A program made the translations under genes and the position numbers. This document shows positions 8,519-17,324 of a DNA stretch of 36,218 nucleotides, in pieces (positions within the stretch are counted from its first letter, which is position 1; the number at the start of each line of letters is the position of its first letter). The notes below the pieces were generated by a model, which did no database searches, was not told the DNA's origin, and saw nothing but the letters and a program-made list of their open reading frames with translations. The DNA is from Actinomycetes bacterium (GTDB taxonomy: Bacteria; Actinomycetota; Actinomycetes; Actinomycetales; Cellulomonadaceae), in the NCBI GenBank assembly GCA_021778635.1, contig JAJYCD010000031.1, positions 1-36,218 on the forward strand. Direction: 5' to 3'.

Positions 8519-9445
8519 TCAGCTGGTGGGTGACGACGACGGCGCGGCGGAGGGTGCCGGCGTGACGGACGGAGAGGGCGCCGTCCCGGGGCCGGTGGCC
8601 GCGAGGATGTCCACCACGAAGACGAGGGTGGCATTCTGCAGCTCGCTGCCCTTCGGTCCGCCGAGCCCGAACGACGGCGGCACGACGACCATCACCTGAC
8701 TCCCGATGGTCTGCTCGACGAGCCCCTGCGACCACGCGCCGAGGCCCGCGAGGCTGAACGAGACCGGCATGCCGCTCGTCCAGGTCGAGTCGACGACCGC
8801 GCCCGTCGCCCAGTCGACCTCGGTGTACTGGACCGTCACCTGGGCGTCGGCCGGGACCTGGTCCCCGGTCCCCTTGATGAGCGGCACGACCGTCAGGTCC
8901 GTCGGCGGTGCACCGCTCGTCGCCGTGATGGTCGGCGCTCCGTCTGCGGCGAGTGTCACGGTCGGCATGCCGGGCCGCGCGGGTACCGGGTCGCCCTCGG
9001 CGCGCGTGGCCAGGACGTCCATCACGATCACGGTCGGGAAGGCCATGCCGCCGGCTGCGGACGCCGGGGTCTCCTGGACGATGCGCGCGCCCACCCGCTG
9101 ACCACGGAGCGCCTCGAACAGATCCGCCCCCAGGCTCTCCTTGGTCAGGAGGTAGGGCTTGGGGCTCGAGCCGTAGCTCTCGGCGACCACTGCGCCGGTC
9201 GACGCGTTCTCGAGCAGGTAGTCGATCAGGACCGGCTTGCCCTCGACGAGCGTGCTGCCCGTGCCGGCCCACACCACCGTCGAGCTCGGCGTCGTCACGG
9301 CGAGAGGCACCGGGAACCGCACGGTCGGGAGCGCGCCCGGATCTCCGCCGACCTGCACGTCCGCCGTCCCCGAGCCGCCGCGCGTGCACCCCGCGACCAG
9401 GAGGAGGACGGCGAGAGCCACGGCGATCAGTCGGCGCACAGACAT
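8519..9445 (-). CDS. Lipoprotein with two FKBP-type prolyl isomerase domains
   Basis: A 308 aa exported lipoprotein: signal peptide with lipobox LVAGC (lipidated Cys20), then two FKBP-like regions. The second (about residues 185-285) is canonical, with VTVQYTEVDW, a GLVEQTIGSQVMVVVPPSFG core and FVVDIL as last strand. The first (about 65-150) is a diverged copy (VLIDYLLEN, MDVL). The C-tail is rich in Pro, Ser and Thr. FKBP-type isomerases catalyse cis-trans prolyl isomerisation and assist folding; this one would act outside the membrane. It lies 89 bp downstream of pafA on the same strand, a placement common for FKBP genes in actinobacterial Pup loci. No functional link to the proteasome is known. 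Confidence 0.9.
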   Translation of the reverse strand: MSVRRLIAVALAVLLLVAGCTRGGSGTADVQVGGDPGALPTVRFPVPLAVTTPSSTVVWAGTGSTLVEGKPVLIDYLLENASTGAVVAESYGSSPKPYLLTKESLGADLFEALRGQRVGARIVQETPASAAGGMAFPTVIVMDVLATRAEGDPVPARPGMPTVTLAADGAPTITATSGAPPTDLTVVPLIKGTGDQVPADAQVTVQYTEVDWATGAVVDSTWTSGMPVSFSLAGLGAWSQGLVEQTIGSQVMVVVPPSFGLGGPKGSELQNATLVFVVDILAATGPGTAPSPSVTPAPSAAPSSSPTS

Positions 9446-9490
9446 CCTCTTCGGTCGTTGGTGATCGGGCGGGCACGCCCCGGGCCCTCG

Positions 9491-9496
9491 ATTCTA
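9491..9496 (-). promoter_or_regulatory. Candidate -10 TAGAAT for FKBP-hisF
   Basis: TAGAAT on the minus strand, about 45 bases before the FKBP ATG, which also has a GAAGAGG ribosome site. A clear -35 is not seen. Confidence 0.4.
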
Positions 9497-9534
9497 CGGG
9501 TCGGCCGCCTCGCGCCCACCGCGGGTCGGGACCG

Positions 9535-10896
9535 TCACATCGACTCGATCAGCCGCTCGACGCGCTCGTCCACGCTACGGAACGGGTCCTTGCACAGCAC
9601 GGTCCGCTGCGCCTGGTCGTTGAGCTTCAGATGGACCCAGTCCACCGTGTAGTCGCGCTTGGCCTCCTGGGCACGACGGACGAAGTCTCCGCGCAGCTTC
9701 GCGCGCGTGGTCTGCGGCGGGAGCGCCGTCGCCTCGAACACGTCGAGATCGGTCGTCACCCGGTCGACGAGCCCGCGCGCGGCGAGCAGGTTGTACAGGC
9801 CTTCGGTGCGCGAGATGTCGTGGTAGGCGAGATCGAGCCGGGCGACCCGGACGTCCGACAGCTCGAGGCCGTGCTTGGCGCGGTACCGCTCGATCAACCG
9901 CAGCTTGATGACCCAGTCGAGCTCGCGGTCGACCAGGCCGAGGTCGCCCGTCCGCATCGCACGCAGCCCGCGCTCCCAGAGGTCCAGCACGCGGGCGGTG
10001 AGACCGCTCGGTGCCCCCTCGTGCTGCACGAACTCCGTGACGCGAGCGAGGTACTCCTCCTGGAGGTCGATCGCGGTCGCGGTTCGCCCGTTCGCGAGCT
10101 GAACCGGATGCCTCCCGGTCATGTCGTGACTGATGTCACGGATCGCCCGGATCGGGTTCTCGAGCGCCATGTCCCGCATCGTCACGCCGGCCTCGATCAT
10201 CCGGAGGATCAGGTCCGTCGTGCCGACCTTGAGCATCGTCGTGGTCTCGGCCATCGAGGAGTCACCGACGATGACGTGCAGGCGCCGGTAGTGCTCCGCG
10301 TCGGCGTGCGGCTCGTCGCGGGTGTTGATGATCGGTCTGGACCTCGTCGTGGCGCTCGACACCGCCTCCCAGATGTGGTCGGCGCGCTGCGACAGGCAGT
10401 AGACCGCGCCACGCGGGGTCGTCAGCACCTTCCCGGCTCCGGTCAGGATCTGGCGCGTGATGAGGAAGGGGACGAGGACGTCCGACAGCCGGCTGAAGTC
10501 GCCCTGACGCCGGACCAGGTAGTTCTCGTGGCACCCGTACGAGTTCCCGGCGGAGTCGGTGTTGTTCTTGAACAGATGGACGCGGCCGCCGATCCCCTCG
10601 TGCTCGAGGCGCTGCTGGGCGTCGGCGACGAGGCCTTCGAGGATCCGCTCGCCGGCACGGTCGTGCGTCACGAGCTGACGGATGTCGTCGCACTCCGCGG
10701 TGGCGTACTCGGGGTGCGACCCGACATCGAGGTAGAGGCGCGAACCGTTGCGCAGGAACACGTTCGATGACCTGCCCCACGCGACGACCTTCCGGAAGAG
10801 GTAGCGCGCGACCTCGTCGGCCGACAGCCCGCGTCCCTCGGTCGACGCACAGGTGACCCCGTACTCGGTCTCCAGGCCGAAGATCCGGCGATCCAT
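9535..10896 (-). CDS. pafA: Proteasome accessory factor PafA (Pup--protein ligase)
   Basis: PafA activates the C-terminal Glu of Pup with ATP and ligates it to substrate lysines. At 453 aa it has normal length. The glutamine-synthetase-like fold shows the nucleotide/metal motif IFGLETEYG (E9, E11), the catalytic Asp in [13 protein letters not shown] (D57), the KNNTDS(A)[10 protein letters not shown] segment, and [10 protein letters not shown]. It lacks the long Dop loop, which separates it from the paralogue dop in the same locus. The ATG at 10896 was chosen over an upstream in-frame start because it matches the family N-terminus MDRRIFG and has an AGGAGG site. It has its own candidate promoter and lies downstream of prcA. 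Confidence 0.97.
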   Translation of the reverse strand: MDRRIFGLETEYGVTCASTEGRGLSADEVARYLFRKVVAWGRSSNVFLRNGSRLYLDVGSHPEYATAECDDIRQLVTHDRAGERILEGLVADAQQRLEHEGIGGRVHLFKNNTDSAGNSYGCHENYLVRRQGDFSRLSDVLVPFLITRQILTGAGKVLTTPRGAVYCLSQRADHIWEAVSSATTRSRPIINTRDEPHADAEHYRRLHVIVGDSSMAETTTMLKVGTTDLILRMIEAGVTMRDMALENPIRAIRDISHDMTGRHPVQLANGRTATAIDLQEEYLARVTEFVQHEGAPSGLTARVLDLWERGLRAMRTGDLGLVDRELDWVIKLRLIERYRAKHGLELSDVRVARLDLAYHDISRTEGLYNLLAARGLVDRVTTDLDVFEATALPPQTTRAKLRGDFVRRAQEAKRDYTVDWVHLKLNDQAQRTVLCKDPFRSVDERVERLIESM

Positions 10897-10938
10897 CTCG
10901 TCCTCCTGCGGGGTGCTGCACACACGGTGGTCCGGTCG

Positions 10939-10944
10939 AGCCTA
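10939..10944 (-). promoter_or_regulatory. Candidate -10 TAGGCT for pafA
   Basis: TAGGCT on the minus strand gives a predicted leader of about 36 bases with an AGGAGG ribosome site before the pafA ATG. It suggests that pafA is at least partly independent of pup-prcB-prcA. Confidence 0.45.
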
Positions 10945-11005
10945 GGAGCGGTGCCGCCCCGCCACGCGCGGCCTCACGCGGCCACGGGACCGCGCAGGGC
11001 CGGGC

Positions 11006-11713
11006 TCATCCGGCCGCGCCGGCCACGAGGTCCTCCAAGAGAGCGCCGGTGAGCCGGCGGAACGCCCGCCGGGGCCGGGTCCGGTCGAGGACCGCGACCT
11101 CGAGCTGGCCGGCCGGGATCACCCGCGGCTCGGCGTCGGGATCCTGCGCCGAGCCGAGGACCGTCACCGCGAGCGCCAGCACCTGCGCGAGGGGCATCCC
11201 GGCGGCCCACGTCTCGCCGAGCTGCGCCCCGAGTCGCTCCGCCTGTCCACCCATCACCACGTACCCGTGCTCGTCGGCGACCGAGCCGTCGTACGAGAGC
11301 CGGTAGATCTGGTCCTCCTCGGCCGTCGGACCGACCTCGGCCACCACGAGCTCCACCTCGAGCGGCTTGGCCTCCGTGGTGAACACCGTGCCGAGCGTCT
11401 GGGCGTACGCGTTCGCGAGACCGCGCGCGTTGACGTCCGCGCGGTCGTACGAGTACCCGCGCAGGTCGGCGTAACGCACGCCGGCGACGCGCAGGTTCTC
11501 GAACTCGTTGTACTTCCCGACGGCCGCGAACGCGATCCGGTCGTAGATCTCCGACACCTTGTGCAGCGCCCGGGACGGGTTCTCCGTCGCGAACGCGATG
11601 CCGTCGTCGTAGGCGAGCACGACGACCGAGCGTCCGCGCGCGATGCCCTTGCGGGCGTAGTCGGCCCTGTCCTTCATCAGCTGCTCGGGCGAGACGTAGA
11701 AGGGCATGCTCAT
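11006..11713 (-). CDS. prcA: Proteasome alpha subunit
   Basis: PrcA forms the two outer seven-membered rings of the 20S core and gates substrate entry. The 235 aa product begins with [19 protein letters not shown], the typical bacterial alpha N-terminus that forms the gate and contains the YVSPEQ turn. [12 protein letters not shown] follows, with the alpha-ring pocket lysine expected for docking of the Mpa C-terminus. No propeptide or catalytic Thr is expected in an alpha subunit. The start overlaps the prcB stop (ATGA), coupling the two subunits for balanced synthesis. A second ATG two codons later (11707) is possible. Confidence 0.97.
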   Translation of the reverse strand: MSMPFYVSPEQLMKDRADYARKGIARGRSVVVLAYDDGIAFATENPSRALHKVSEIYDRIAFAAVGKYNEFENLRVAGVRYADLRGYSYDRADVNARGLANAYAQTLGTVFTTEAKPLEVELVVAEVGPTAEEDQIYRLSYDGSVADEHGYVVMGGQAERLGAQLGETWAAGMPLAQVLALAVTVLGSAQDPDAEPRVIPAGQLEVAVLDRTRPRRAFRRLTGALLEDLVAGAAG

Positions 11714-12549
11714 GCGTGGCCTCCCCTCTGGTGGCTCTGACGACGTCGCGCCGCGAGCTCGGTCACCAGCTCGGCGAGCTGCTCGTCGGGAACCCGCTGA
11801 TATCCCGCTGCCGTGACCGTCGCGACCACCGGCCAGATCTGCCGCGCGAGGTCCGGGCCACCGGTCGCCGAGTCGTCGTCGGCCGCGTCGACGAGCGCCT
11901 CGAGCGCCACCTGCACGCCGTCGGCAGGATCCAGACCCGGTCGCCACCGCTTCTTCAACGAGCCTCGGGCGAAGACCGAGCCCGAGCCGACGCTGTGGTG
12001 CTCGTGCTCCTCGTAGCGGCCGCCCGTCACGTCGTAGGAGAAGATCCGGCCGACGGTGCCGTCGAGGTCGTAGCCGGCGAACAACGGCACCACGGCCAGG
12101 CCCTGCAAGGCGAGCGGAAGGCTGCCGCGGATCAGCGTCGAGAGGCGGTTGGCCTTGCCGACGAGCGACAGCGCCGAGCCCTCGATCTTCTCGTAGTGCT
12201 CGAGCTCGAGCTGGAACAGCCGCACCATCTCGACGGCGAGACCCGCGGTCCCCGCGATCCCGACGGCCGAGAAGTCGTCTGCCGGGAACACCTTCTCGAT
12301 CTCCCGGCTGGCGATCATCGACCCCATCGTCGCGCGGCGGTCGCCCGCCATCACGACCCCACCGTCAACCGTCAGCGCGACGATCGTCGTGCCGTGCGGC
12401 GCGAGGGAGCCGGTCGGGTCGGTGCCCGGAAGGGCGGCGCGACCCGACGGGAGGAGCTCGGGTGCGTGCGCACCGAGGAACTCGACGAAGGACGAGCTGC
12501 CGGGCGTGGTGAACGCGCGCGGGAGTCGCCCGCTCGGATCAGTGCTCAT
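11710..12549 (-). CDS. prcB: Proteasome beta subunit
   Basis: PrcB is the catalytic Ntn-hydrolase subunit of the 20S core. The 279 aa precursor has a 53-residue propeptide ending in PHG and a mature N-terminus [13 protein letters not shown], making Thr54 the nucleophile after autocleavage. Mature-numbered D17 (D70, in [10 protein letters not shown]) and K33 (K86, in REIEKVF) complete the active site. Further family motifs are GIAGTAG and LFAGYD. The gene starts 6 bp after the pup stop and its own stop overlaps prcA, giving a compact pup-prcB-prcA operon. Confidence 0.98.
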   Translation of the reverse strand: MSTDPSGRLPRAFTTPGSSSFVEFLGAHAPELLPSGRAALPGTDPTGSLAPHGTTIVALTVDGGVVMAGDRRATMGSMIASREIEKVFPADDFSAVGIAGTAGLAVEMVRLFQLELEHYEKIEGSALSLVGKANRLSTLIRGSLPLALQGLAVVPLFAGYDLDGTVGRIFSYDVTGGRYEEHEHHSVGSGSVFARGSLKKRWRPGLDPADGVQVALEALVDAADDDSATGGPDLARQIWPVVATVTAAGYQRVPDEQLAELVTELAARRRQSHQRGGHA

Positions 12550-12555
12550 CGAGCG

Positions 12556-12744
12556 TCACTGACCGCCCTTCTGGACGAAACCCCGCACGAACTGCTCCGC
12601 GTTCGACTCGAGCACGTCGTCGATCTCGTCCAGCAGCGCATCGACCTCGGCGTCCTGCTTCTGCACGGCCGGGGCGGCGGGTGCGGGGGCCTCGTCCGGC
12701 TGATCCTCGTCCCGGCGCGCGTGCTCACGTTCCTGACCAGTCAT
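12556..12744 (-). CDS. pup: Prokaryotic ubiquitin-like protein Pup
   Basis: Pup is the small disordered protein tag joined to lysines to mark proteins for the bacterial proteasome. The 62 aa product is acidic, with a low-complexity N-half (DEDQPDEAPAPAAP) that is threaded into Mpa and a C-half (about 30-52, DAEVDALLDEIDDVLESNAE) that forms a helix on Mpa or PafA. It ends in Gly-Gly-Gln (60-62), so it must be deamidated to GGE by Dop, encoded directly upstream. Two lysines (K29, K59) could carry further Pup. The ATG at 12744 has a GGAGGT site four bases away; another overlapping minus-strand frame here is a shadow. Confidence 0.97.
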   Translation of the reverse strand: MTGQEREHARRDEDQPDEAPAPAAPAVQKQDAEVDALLDEIDDVLESNAEQFVRGFVQKGGQ

Positions 12745-12784
12745 GACGACCTCCAGCGCATGGTGGGCGATGCTGCCTCGTCCT

Positions 12785-12790
12785 ACCCTA
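12785..12790 (-). promoter_or_regulatory. Candidate -10 TAGGGT for pup-prcB-prcA
   Basis: TAGGGT lies between the dop stop and the pup ATG and predicts a leader near 35 bases with a GGAGGT ribosome site. No clear -35 is seen. Confidence 0.45.
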
Positions 12791-12825
12791 GGCCCTGCTC
12801 GAGGTAGACCTGCGGGCGTCCCGGC

Positions 12826-14475
12826 TCACGCGGATCGCCCTCCGCCGAGCTCGGCCAGCAGGGTGGCGGCATCAGGGCACCGGTCCAGCAGCGGCCCGAC
12901 GTGCACGCGCGTGCCACGCCACGGGTCGCGCATCGGCACCCGCTGCAGCGTCGGCGCACCCGGCACGTCGAACACCACCGAGTCCCAGCTCATCGCCGAG
13001 ACGTTGCGCCCGTACCGTGCCATCGTCTCGCCCCGGAAGAAGGCTCGCGTGTCGTCGGGCGGGTGCCCCACCGCGCGCTCGACCTCGACGTCGCCGACCA
13101 GCACCTCCACGGCGCCGGCCGCCCTCAGCCGCTGGTAGAGCCCGCGTTCGGGGCGGACGTCCGACCACTGGAGGTCGACGGCCGAGAGCTGCGGGTGGTC
13201 CCAGGCGAGCCGGTCACGGCGCCGCATGCGGTCGAGGAGCCGCAGCTTCGCCAACCACTCGACCTCACGGGCGCAGCTGGTCGGATCGGTCGCGAGCCGA
13301 CCGAGCAGGGACGCCCACCGCGCGACGACGTCGGCGGTCTGACGAGCGCCCTCGGTGTCGTCGTGCGGGTCGACCGTCGCCAGGGCGTCGCGCACCGCGT
13401 CCAGGTAGACCTGCTGGATCTCGAGCGCGGTCAGCTGCCGACCGTCCGCGAGCGGGAGCCGCGCCGTGAGGGCGAGGTCATGGCTCACGACGTGGACAGC
13501 CTCGACCGGGTCGAGCAGCGCGAGCCGGTCGAGACGGGACACGAGCCCGGGCAGCGCGGCCGCGTGCTCGATCACCCAGAGCACGAGAGACGTCGTGCCG
13601 AGCTTGAGATAGGTCGCAACCTCGAGGAGGTTCGCGTCGCCGATGATCAGATGCAGGCGTCGCCAGCGCTCGGGATCCGCGTGCGGCTCGTCGCGCGTGT
13701 TGACGATCGGTCGGCGCAAGGTCGTCTCGAGCCCGACCTCCGCCTCGATGTAGTCGGCGCGCTGGGAGAGCTGGAAGCCCGGCGCCTGCCCGCGCTGCCC
13801 GAGCCCCACGCGACCGGCTCCGGTGAAGACCTGCCGGGTGACCAGGAACGGGGTCAGGCGCTCGGCCAGCACCGTGAACGGCACCGCCCGGTCGACCATG
13901 TAGTTCTCGTGCGTCCCGTAGGTCGCGCCCTTGCCGTCCACGTTGTTCTTGTAGAGCGCGACGTCCGGCAGGACCGGGTTCTGGGCGAGGGCCCGGACCG
14001 ACGCGAGCATCACGAGCTCACCGGCGCGGTCCCAGCGGACGGCGTCGAGCGGGCTCGTCACCTCGGGCGAGGAGTACTCCGGGTGGGCGTGGTCGACGTA
14101 GAGGCGTGCCCCGTTCGTCAGGATGACGTTGGCCGCACCGGGGTCCTCGTACTCCTCGACGGTGGGCCGCGCGAGTGCCTCCGGGGCGTCGCCGGACGGT
14201 GCGGGCAGGACCGGGTCGTCCGTCAGCAGGGACGGGTGCGCCGACGCCCGCTGGAGGCGGAAGCCGCGAGCGTCGTGCAACGGGTCCTCGTCGTCGTAGT
14301 CCCACCTCGCACGCGTACGTCGGGTCGCGCCTCGGGTGGCCGGGTCCGCCGCGTCGTCGACCACGGCGTGGGCGGCAACGACGTGACTCGACAGCAGCAT
14401 CGGGTTGGCCATCGGATGTCCCGGCTGGAGGACGCCGTACTCGGTCTCGATCCCCATCACACGGCGCGTCGTCAC
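12826..14475 (-). CDS. dop: Depupylase/deamidase Dop
   Basis: Dop deamidates the terminal Gln of Pup to Glu and removes Pup from tagged proteins; it is the structural paralogue of PafA. The 549 aa product shows the GS-like motif VMGIETEYGV (E10, E12), the catalytic Asp in ARLYVDHAHPEYSSPE (D128), NNVDGKGATYGTHENY and [11 protein letters not shown] long insertion after the first strand (about residues 36-75, ending RARWDYDDEDPLHDARG) is the Dop loop missing from PafA. The GTG at 14475 was chosen because a TAGGGT hexamer stands exactly six bases before it and MTTRRVMG fits the family N-terminus; a GTG two codons earlier (14481) is an alternative. Confidence 0.96.
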   Translation of the reverse strand: MTTRRVMGIETEYGVLQPGHPMANPMLLSSHVVAAHAVVDDAADPATRGATRRTRARWDYDDEDPLHDARGFRLQRASAHPSLLTDDPVLPAPSGDAPEALARPTVEEYEDPGAANVILTNGARLYVDHAHPEYSSPEVTSPLDAVRWDRAGELVMLASVRALAQNPVLPDVALYKNNVDGKGATYGTHENYMVDRAVPFTVLAERLTPFLVTRQVFTGAGRVGLGQRGQAPGFQLSQRADYIEAEVGLETTLRRPIVNTRDEPHADPERWRRLHLIIGDANLLEVATYLKLGTTSLVLWVIEHAAALPGLVSRLDRLALLDPVEAVHVVSHDLALTARLPLADGRQLTALEIQQVYLDAVRDALATVDPHDDTEGARQTADVVARWASLLGRLATDPTSCAREVEWLAKLRLLDRMRRRDRLAWDHPQLSAVDLQWSDVRPERGLYQRLRAAGAVEVLVGDVEVERAVGHPPDDTRAFFRGETMARYGRNVSAMSWDSVVFDVPGAPTLQRVPMRDPWRGTRVHVGPLLDRCPDAATLLAELGGGRSA

Positions 14476-14481
14476 GAGCAC

Positions 14482-14487
14482 ACCCTA
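14482..14487 (-). promoter_or_regulatory. Leaderless-type -10 TAGGGT for dop
   Basis: TAGGGT, six bases, then GTG at 14475. Transcription would begin at or within a base or two of the start codon. No ribosome site with better spacing explains this start. Confidence 0.5.
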
Positions 14488-14548
14488 GGACGCTGCGGAG
14501 GACCGGCCACGCGCCGCCGCCGGTCGGTCGAACCACGTCTCGCCGAGC

Positions 14549-16192
14549 TCACAGGTAGGGGCCGGTGCCGGCGATGGTCTCGATCGTCCGTCGCGCCTCG
14601 GTGCCCTTCTTGTCCTGGATGATCGTCCGGATGAAGACGATCCGCTCGCCCTTCTTGCCGGAGATCCGGGCCCAGTCGTCCGGGTTGGTCGTGTTCGGCA
14701 GGTCCTCGTTCTCCTTGAACTCGTCGACGCACGCGGTGAGCAGGTGCTCGACCCGGATCCCGCGCTGACCGGTGGCCAGCAGGTCCTTGATCGCGCTCTT
14801 CTTGGCCCGGTCGACGACGTTCTGGATCATCGCACCCGAGTTGAAGTCCTTGAAGTGCAGGATCTCCTTGTCCCCCGAGGCGTAGGTCACCTCGAGGAAC
14901 CGGTTCTCCTCGCTCTCGGAGTACATGCGCTCGACGACTCGATCGATCATCGCGTCGACCGCCGAGGGCACGTCCTCACCGTGCTCCGCGAGGTCGTCCG
15001 GGTGGATCGGGAGGTCCGGGGTGAGGTACTTCGCGAAGATCTCCTTGGCGCCTTCGGCGTCCGGCCGTTCGATCTTGATCTTCACGTCCAGTCGCCCTGG
15101 TCGCAGGATCGCGGGGTCGATCATGTCCTCGCGGTTGGAGGCCCCGATGACGATGACGTTGTCGAGACGCTCGACGCCGTCGATCTCGGCGAGGAGCTGA
15201 GGCACCACGGTCGTCTCGACGTCGCTCGAGATGCCCGTGCCGCGGGTGCGGAACAACGACTCCATCTCGTCGAAGAACACGACGACGGGTGACCCCTGCG
15301 AGGCCTTCTCACGTGCCCGCGCGAAGATCAACCGGATGTGCCGTTCGGTCTCCCCGACGTACTTGTTCAGGAGCTCCGGACCCTTGATGTTGAGGAAGTA
15401 GCTCTTCGCGAGGGCCACGTCCTCGCCGCGGGCCGTCGCTGCCGTCTCGGCGAGCGAGTGCGCGACCGCCTTGGCGATCAGGGTCTTCCCGCACCCGGGC
15501 GGCCCGTACAGCAGCACGCCCTTGGGTGGCTTGAGACCGTGCTCGCGGAACAGCTCCGGGTGCAGGAACGGCAGCTCGACGGCATCGCGGATCTGCTCGA
15601 TCTGGGGGCCCAGCCCGCCGATGTCCTCGTAGCGGATGTCGGGAACCTCCTCCAGGACCAGGTCCTCGACCTCGGCGCGCGGGATCCGCTCGAAGACGAA
15701 CCCGCTCCGCTGGTCGATCGTGAGCGCGTCGCCGACCCGCACGTGGGCGTCCTCGACCTGTCCCGAGAACCGCACGACGCGTTCCTCGTCGCTCCGCCCG
15801 ACGACGAGAGCCCGCCCGGCGCCGAGCAGCTCCTTGACGGACACCAGCTCACCGACGAGCTCGTAGCCGCCGGCCTCGACCACGGTCATCGCCTCGTTGA
15901 GCCGGACCTCCTGGCCCGGCCGCAGCGTCGAGGCGTCGAGGGACGGGCTCGCGACGACGTGCATCTTGCGGCCGGCAGAGATCACGTCGACCGTGCCGTC
16001 GCCGTGGTCGCGGACGAACAGTCCGTAGGTACCGGGCGGCTTGCCGAGCGCGTCGATCTGGGCCTTCATGTCCGAGAGCTGGGCCCGTGCGGCCTCGAGC
16101 AGCGTGACGAGCCGCTCGTTCTTCGCCATCAGCAGCTCGATCTGACGTGTCAGCTCGGTGGGAGACGGGCTCCCGGCAGGTGTGGTGGTCAT
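14549..16192 (-). CDS. mpa: Proteasome-associated AAA+ ATPase (Mpa/ARC)
   Basis: Mpa (ARC) is the hexameric ring ATPase that binds Pup, unfolds tagged substrates and feeds them into the 20S core. The 547 aa product has an N-terminal coiled coil (about 12-50), tandem OB domains (about 55-175), Walker A GPPGCGKT (230-237), pore loop KYVGE (277-281) and Walker B VFFDE (305-309). It ends GPYL; the penultimate Tyr needed for docking on PrcA is kept, but the residue before it is Pro, where Gln (GQYL) is usual in Mycobacterium. The ATG has a GGAGGT site. It is the first gene of the Pup locus and has its own candidate promoter. Confidence 0.97.
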   Translation of the reverse strand: MTTTPAGSPSPTELTRQIELLMAKNERLVTLLEAARAQLSDMKAQIDALGKPPGTYGLFVRDHGDGTVDVISAGRKMHVVASPSLDASTLRPGQEVRLNEAMTVVEAGGYELVGELVSVKELLGAGRALVVGRSDEERVVRFSGQVEDAHVRVGDALTIDQRSGFVFERIPRAEVEDLVLEEVPDIRYEDIGGLGPQIEQIRDAVELPFLHPELFREHGLKPPKGVLLYGPPGCGKTLIAKAVAHSLAETAATARGEDVALAKSYFLNIKGPELLNKYVGETERHIRLIFARAREKASQGSPVVVFFDEMESLFRTRGTGISSDVETTVVPQLLAEIDGVERLDNVIVIGASNREDMIDPAILRPGRLDVKIKIERPDAEGAKEIFAKYLTPDLPIHPDDLAEHGEDVPSAVDAMIDRVVERMYSESEENRFLEVTYASGDKEILHFKDFNSGAMIQNVVDRAKKSAIKDLLATGQRGIRVEHLLTACVDEFKENEDLPNTTNPDDWARISGKKGERIVFIRTIIQDKKGTEARRTIETIAGTGPYL

Positions 16193-16229
16193 CGGACCTC
16201 CGTACGTCTCTCGTCAGGCTCCATGTTCG

Positions 16230-16235
16230 ACACTA
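16230..16235 (-). promoter_or_regulatory. Candidate -10 TAGTGT for mpa
   Basis: TAGTGT on the minus strand predicts a leader of about 30 bases before the mpa ATG, which has a GGAGGT site. The 94-bp gap to the trmI gene supports a separate promoter. Confidence 0.4.
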
Positions 16236-16286
16236 ACGAGTCCTGCCCGACGCGCGCGGCACGACGTCAGCACGTGAGACCGCGGT

Positions 16287-17324
16287 TCACCCGGCGGACG
16301 GCTCCTGGCCGACGTCCCTGCGAACCCGACGGACCTTCTTGTCCGAGACCGCGCGCTCGCCGAGCTCCTCGGCGGTCCACTCGCCCACCGGCGCACCGGT
16401 CCCGTCCGTCGGATAGGCGCCCTTCGACGGCCGACGACGTCTCACCGGCGCATCGACGCCGTCCGCCAGGCGACGTGTGGTGAGCAGGAACCCGGTGTGA
16501 CCGATCATCCGGTGCTCCGGCCGCACCGCGAGTCCTTCGAGATGCCACCCCCGGACCATGGACTCCCAGGCCTGCGGCTCGGTGTAGCGCCCGTCCGCGC
16601 GGACGTCCTCGGCGAGCCGCGACAGCTGGGTCGTGGTCGCGACGTACGCGATGAGCACGCCCCCCGGCGCGAGCGCGGTGGCGGCGACGTCCAGGTTCTC
16701 CCACGGGGCGAGCATGTCCAGGACCACCCGGTCGACGCTGGCCGGCTCGGCGACCACGGGCAGCACGTCGGCGAGGTCGCCGATCGACAACGTCCAGGCC
16801 GGGTGCCTGCCGCCGAAGAACGCCTCGACGTTGCCTCGTGCGATCGCGGCGAAGTCCTCGCGCCGCTCGATCGAGTGCACGCTGCCGGCGTCGCCGACGG
16901 CACGGAGCAGGGACATGGTCAGCGCGCCCGATCCGACCCCGGCCTCGATCACCCGCGCGCCAGGGAAGATGTCCGCCATCCCGACGATCTGCGCGGCGTC
17001 CTTGGGGTAGACGACGGCGGCGCCGCGCGGCATCGACAGGACGTAGTCACTGAGCAACGGACGGACCGCGAGGTACTCGACGCCTGCGGTGTTCCGCACG
17101 ACGCTCCCCTCGGGCAACCCGACGAGCTCGGCGTAGGGGAGGTACCCGCGGTGCGTGTGGAACGCGTCCCCGCTGGTCAGCGTCACGGTGCTGAGCCGTC
17201 CGCGCTGATCGGTCAGCTGAACCCGGTCACCCTCCCGGAACGGTCCGCGCCGCACCTCTGCTCCGGTGGGAGCGGTACGGGAAGCGAGGTCCGGTTCCGG
17301 CGTCAGGGCCGTCTGGTCATCCAC
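16287..17324 (-). CDS. trmI: tRNA (adenine(58)-N1)-methyltransferase TrmI
   Basis: TrmI methylates N1 of adenine 58 in the T-loop of tRNA using SAM. The 345 aa product has an N-terminal small beta domain (about 25-75), then a Rossmann methyltransferase domain with VIEAGVGSGALTMSLLRA (SAM loop), a Glu after the second strand in SIERREDF, and VVLDMLAPWE. A basic C-tail of about 65 residues (RRRRPSKGAYP, SDKKVRRVRRD) probably contacts tRNA. The GTG start overlaps the end of the M50 protease gene by 8 bp, so the two are one transcript. This gene lying upstream of mpa is common in actinobacterial Pup loci. Confidence 0.94.
   Translation of the reverse strand: MDDQTALTPEPDLASRTAPTGAEVRRGPFREGDRVQLTDQRGRLSTVTLTSGDAFHTHRGYLPYAELVGLPEGSVVRNTAGVEYLAVRPLLSDYVLSMPRGAAVVYPKDAAQIVGMADIFPGARVIEAGVGSGALTMSLLRAVGDAGSVHSIERREDFAAIARGNVEAFFGGRHPAWTLSIGDLADVLPVVAEPASVDRVVLDMLAPWENLDVAATALAPGGVLIAYVATTTQLSRLAEDVRADGRYTEPQAWESMVRGWHLEGLAVRPEHRMIGHTGFLLTTRRLADGVDAPVRRRRPSKGAYPTDGTGAPVGEWTAEELGERAVSDKKVRRVRRDVGQEPSAG

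Noticed and set aside
7713..9476. A 587-codon minus-strand frame across hisF and the FKBP gene
   Set aside because: It is a shifted frame over two well-supported genes on the same strand and has low-complexity Arg/Gly sequence.
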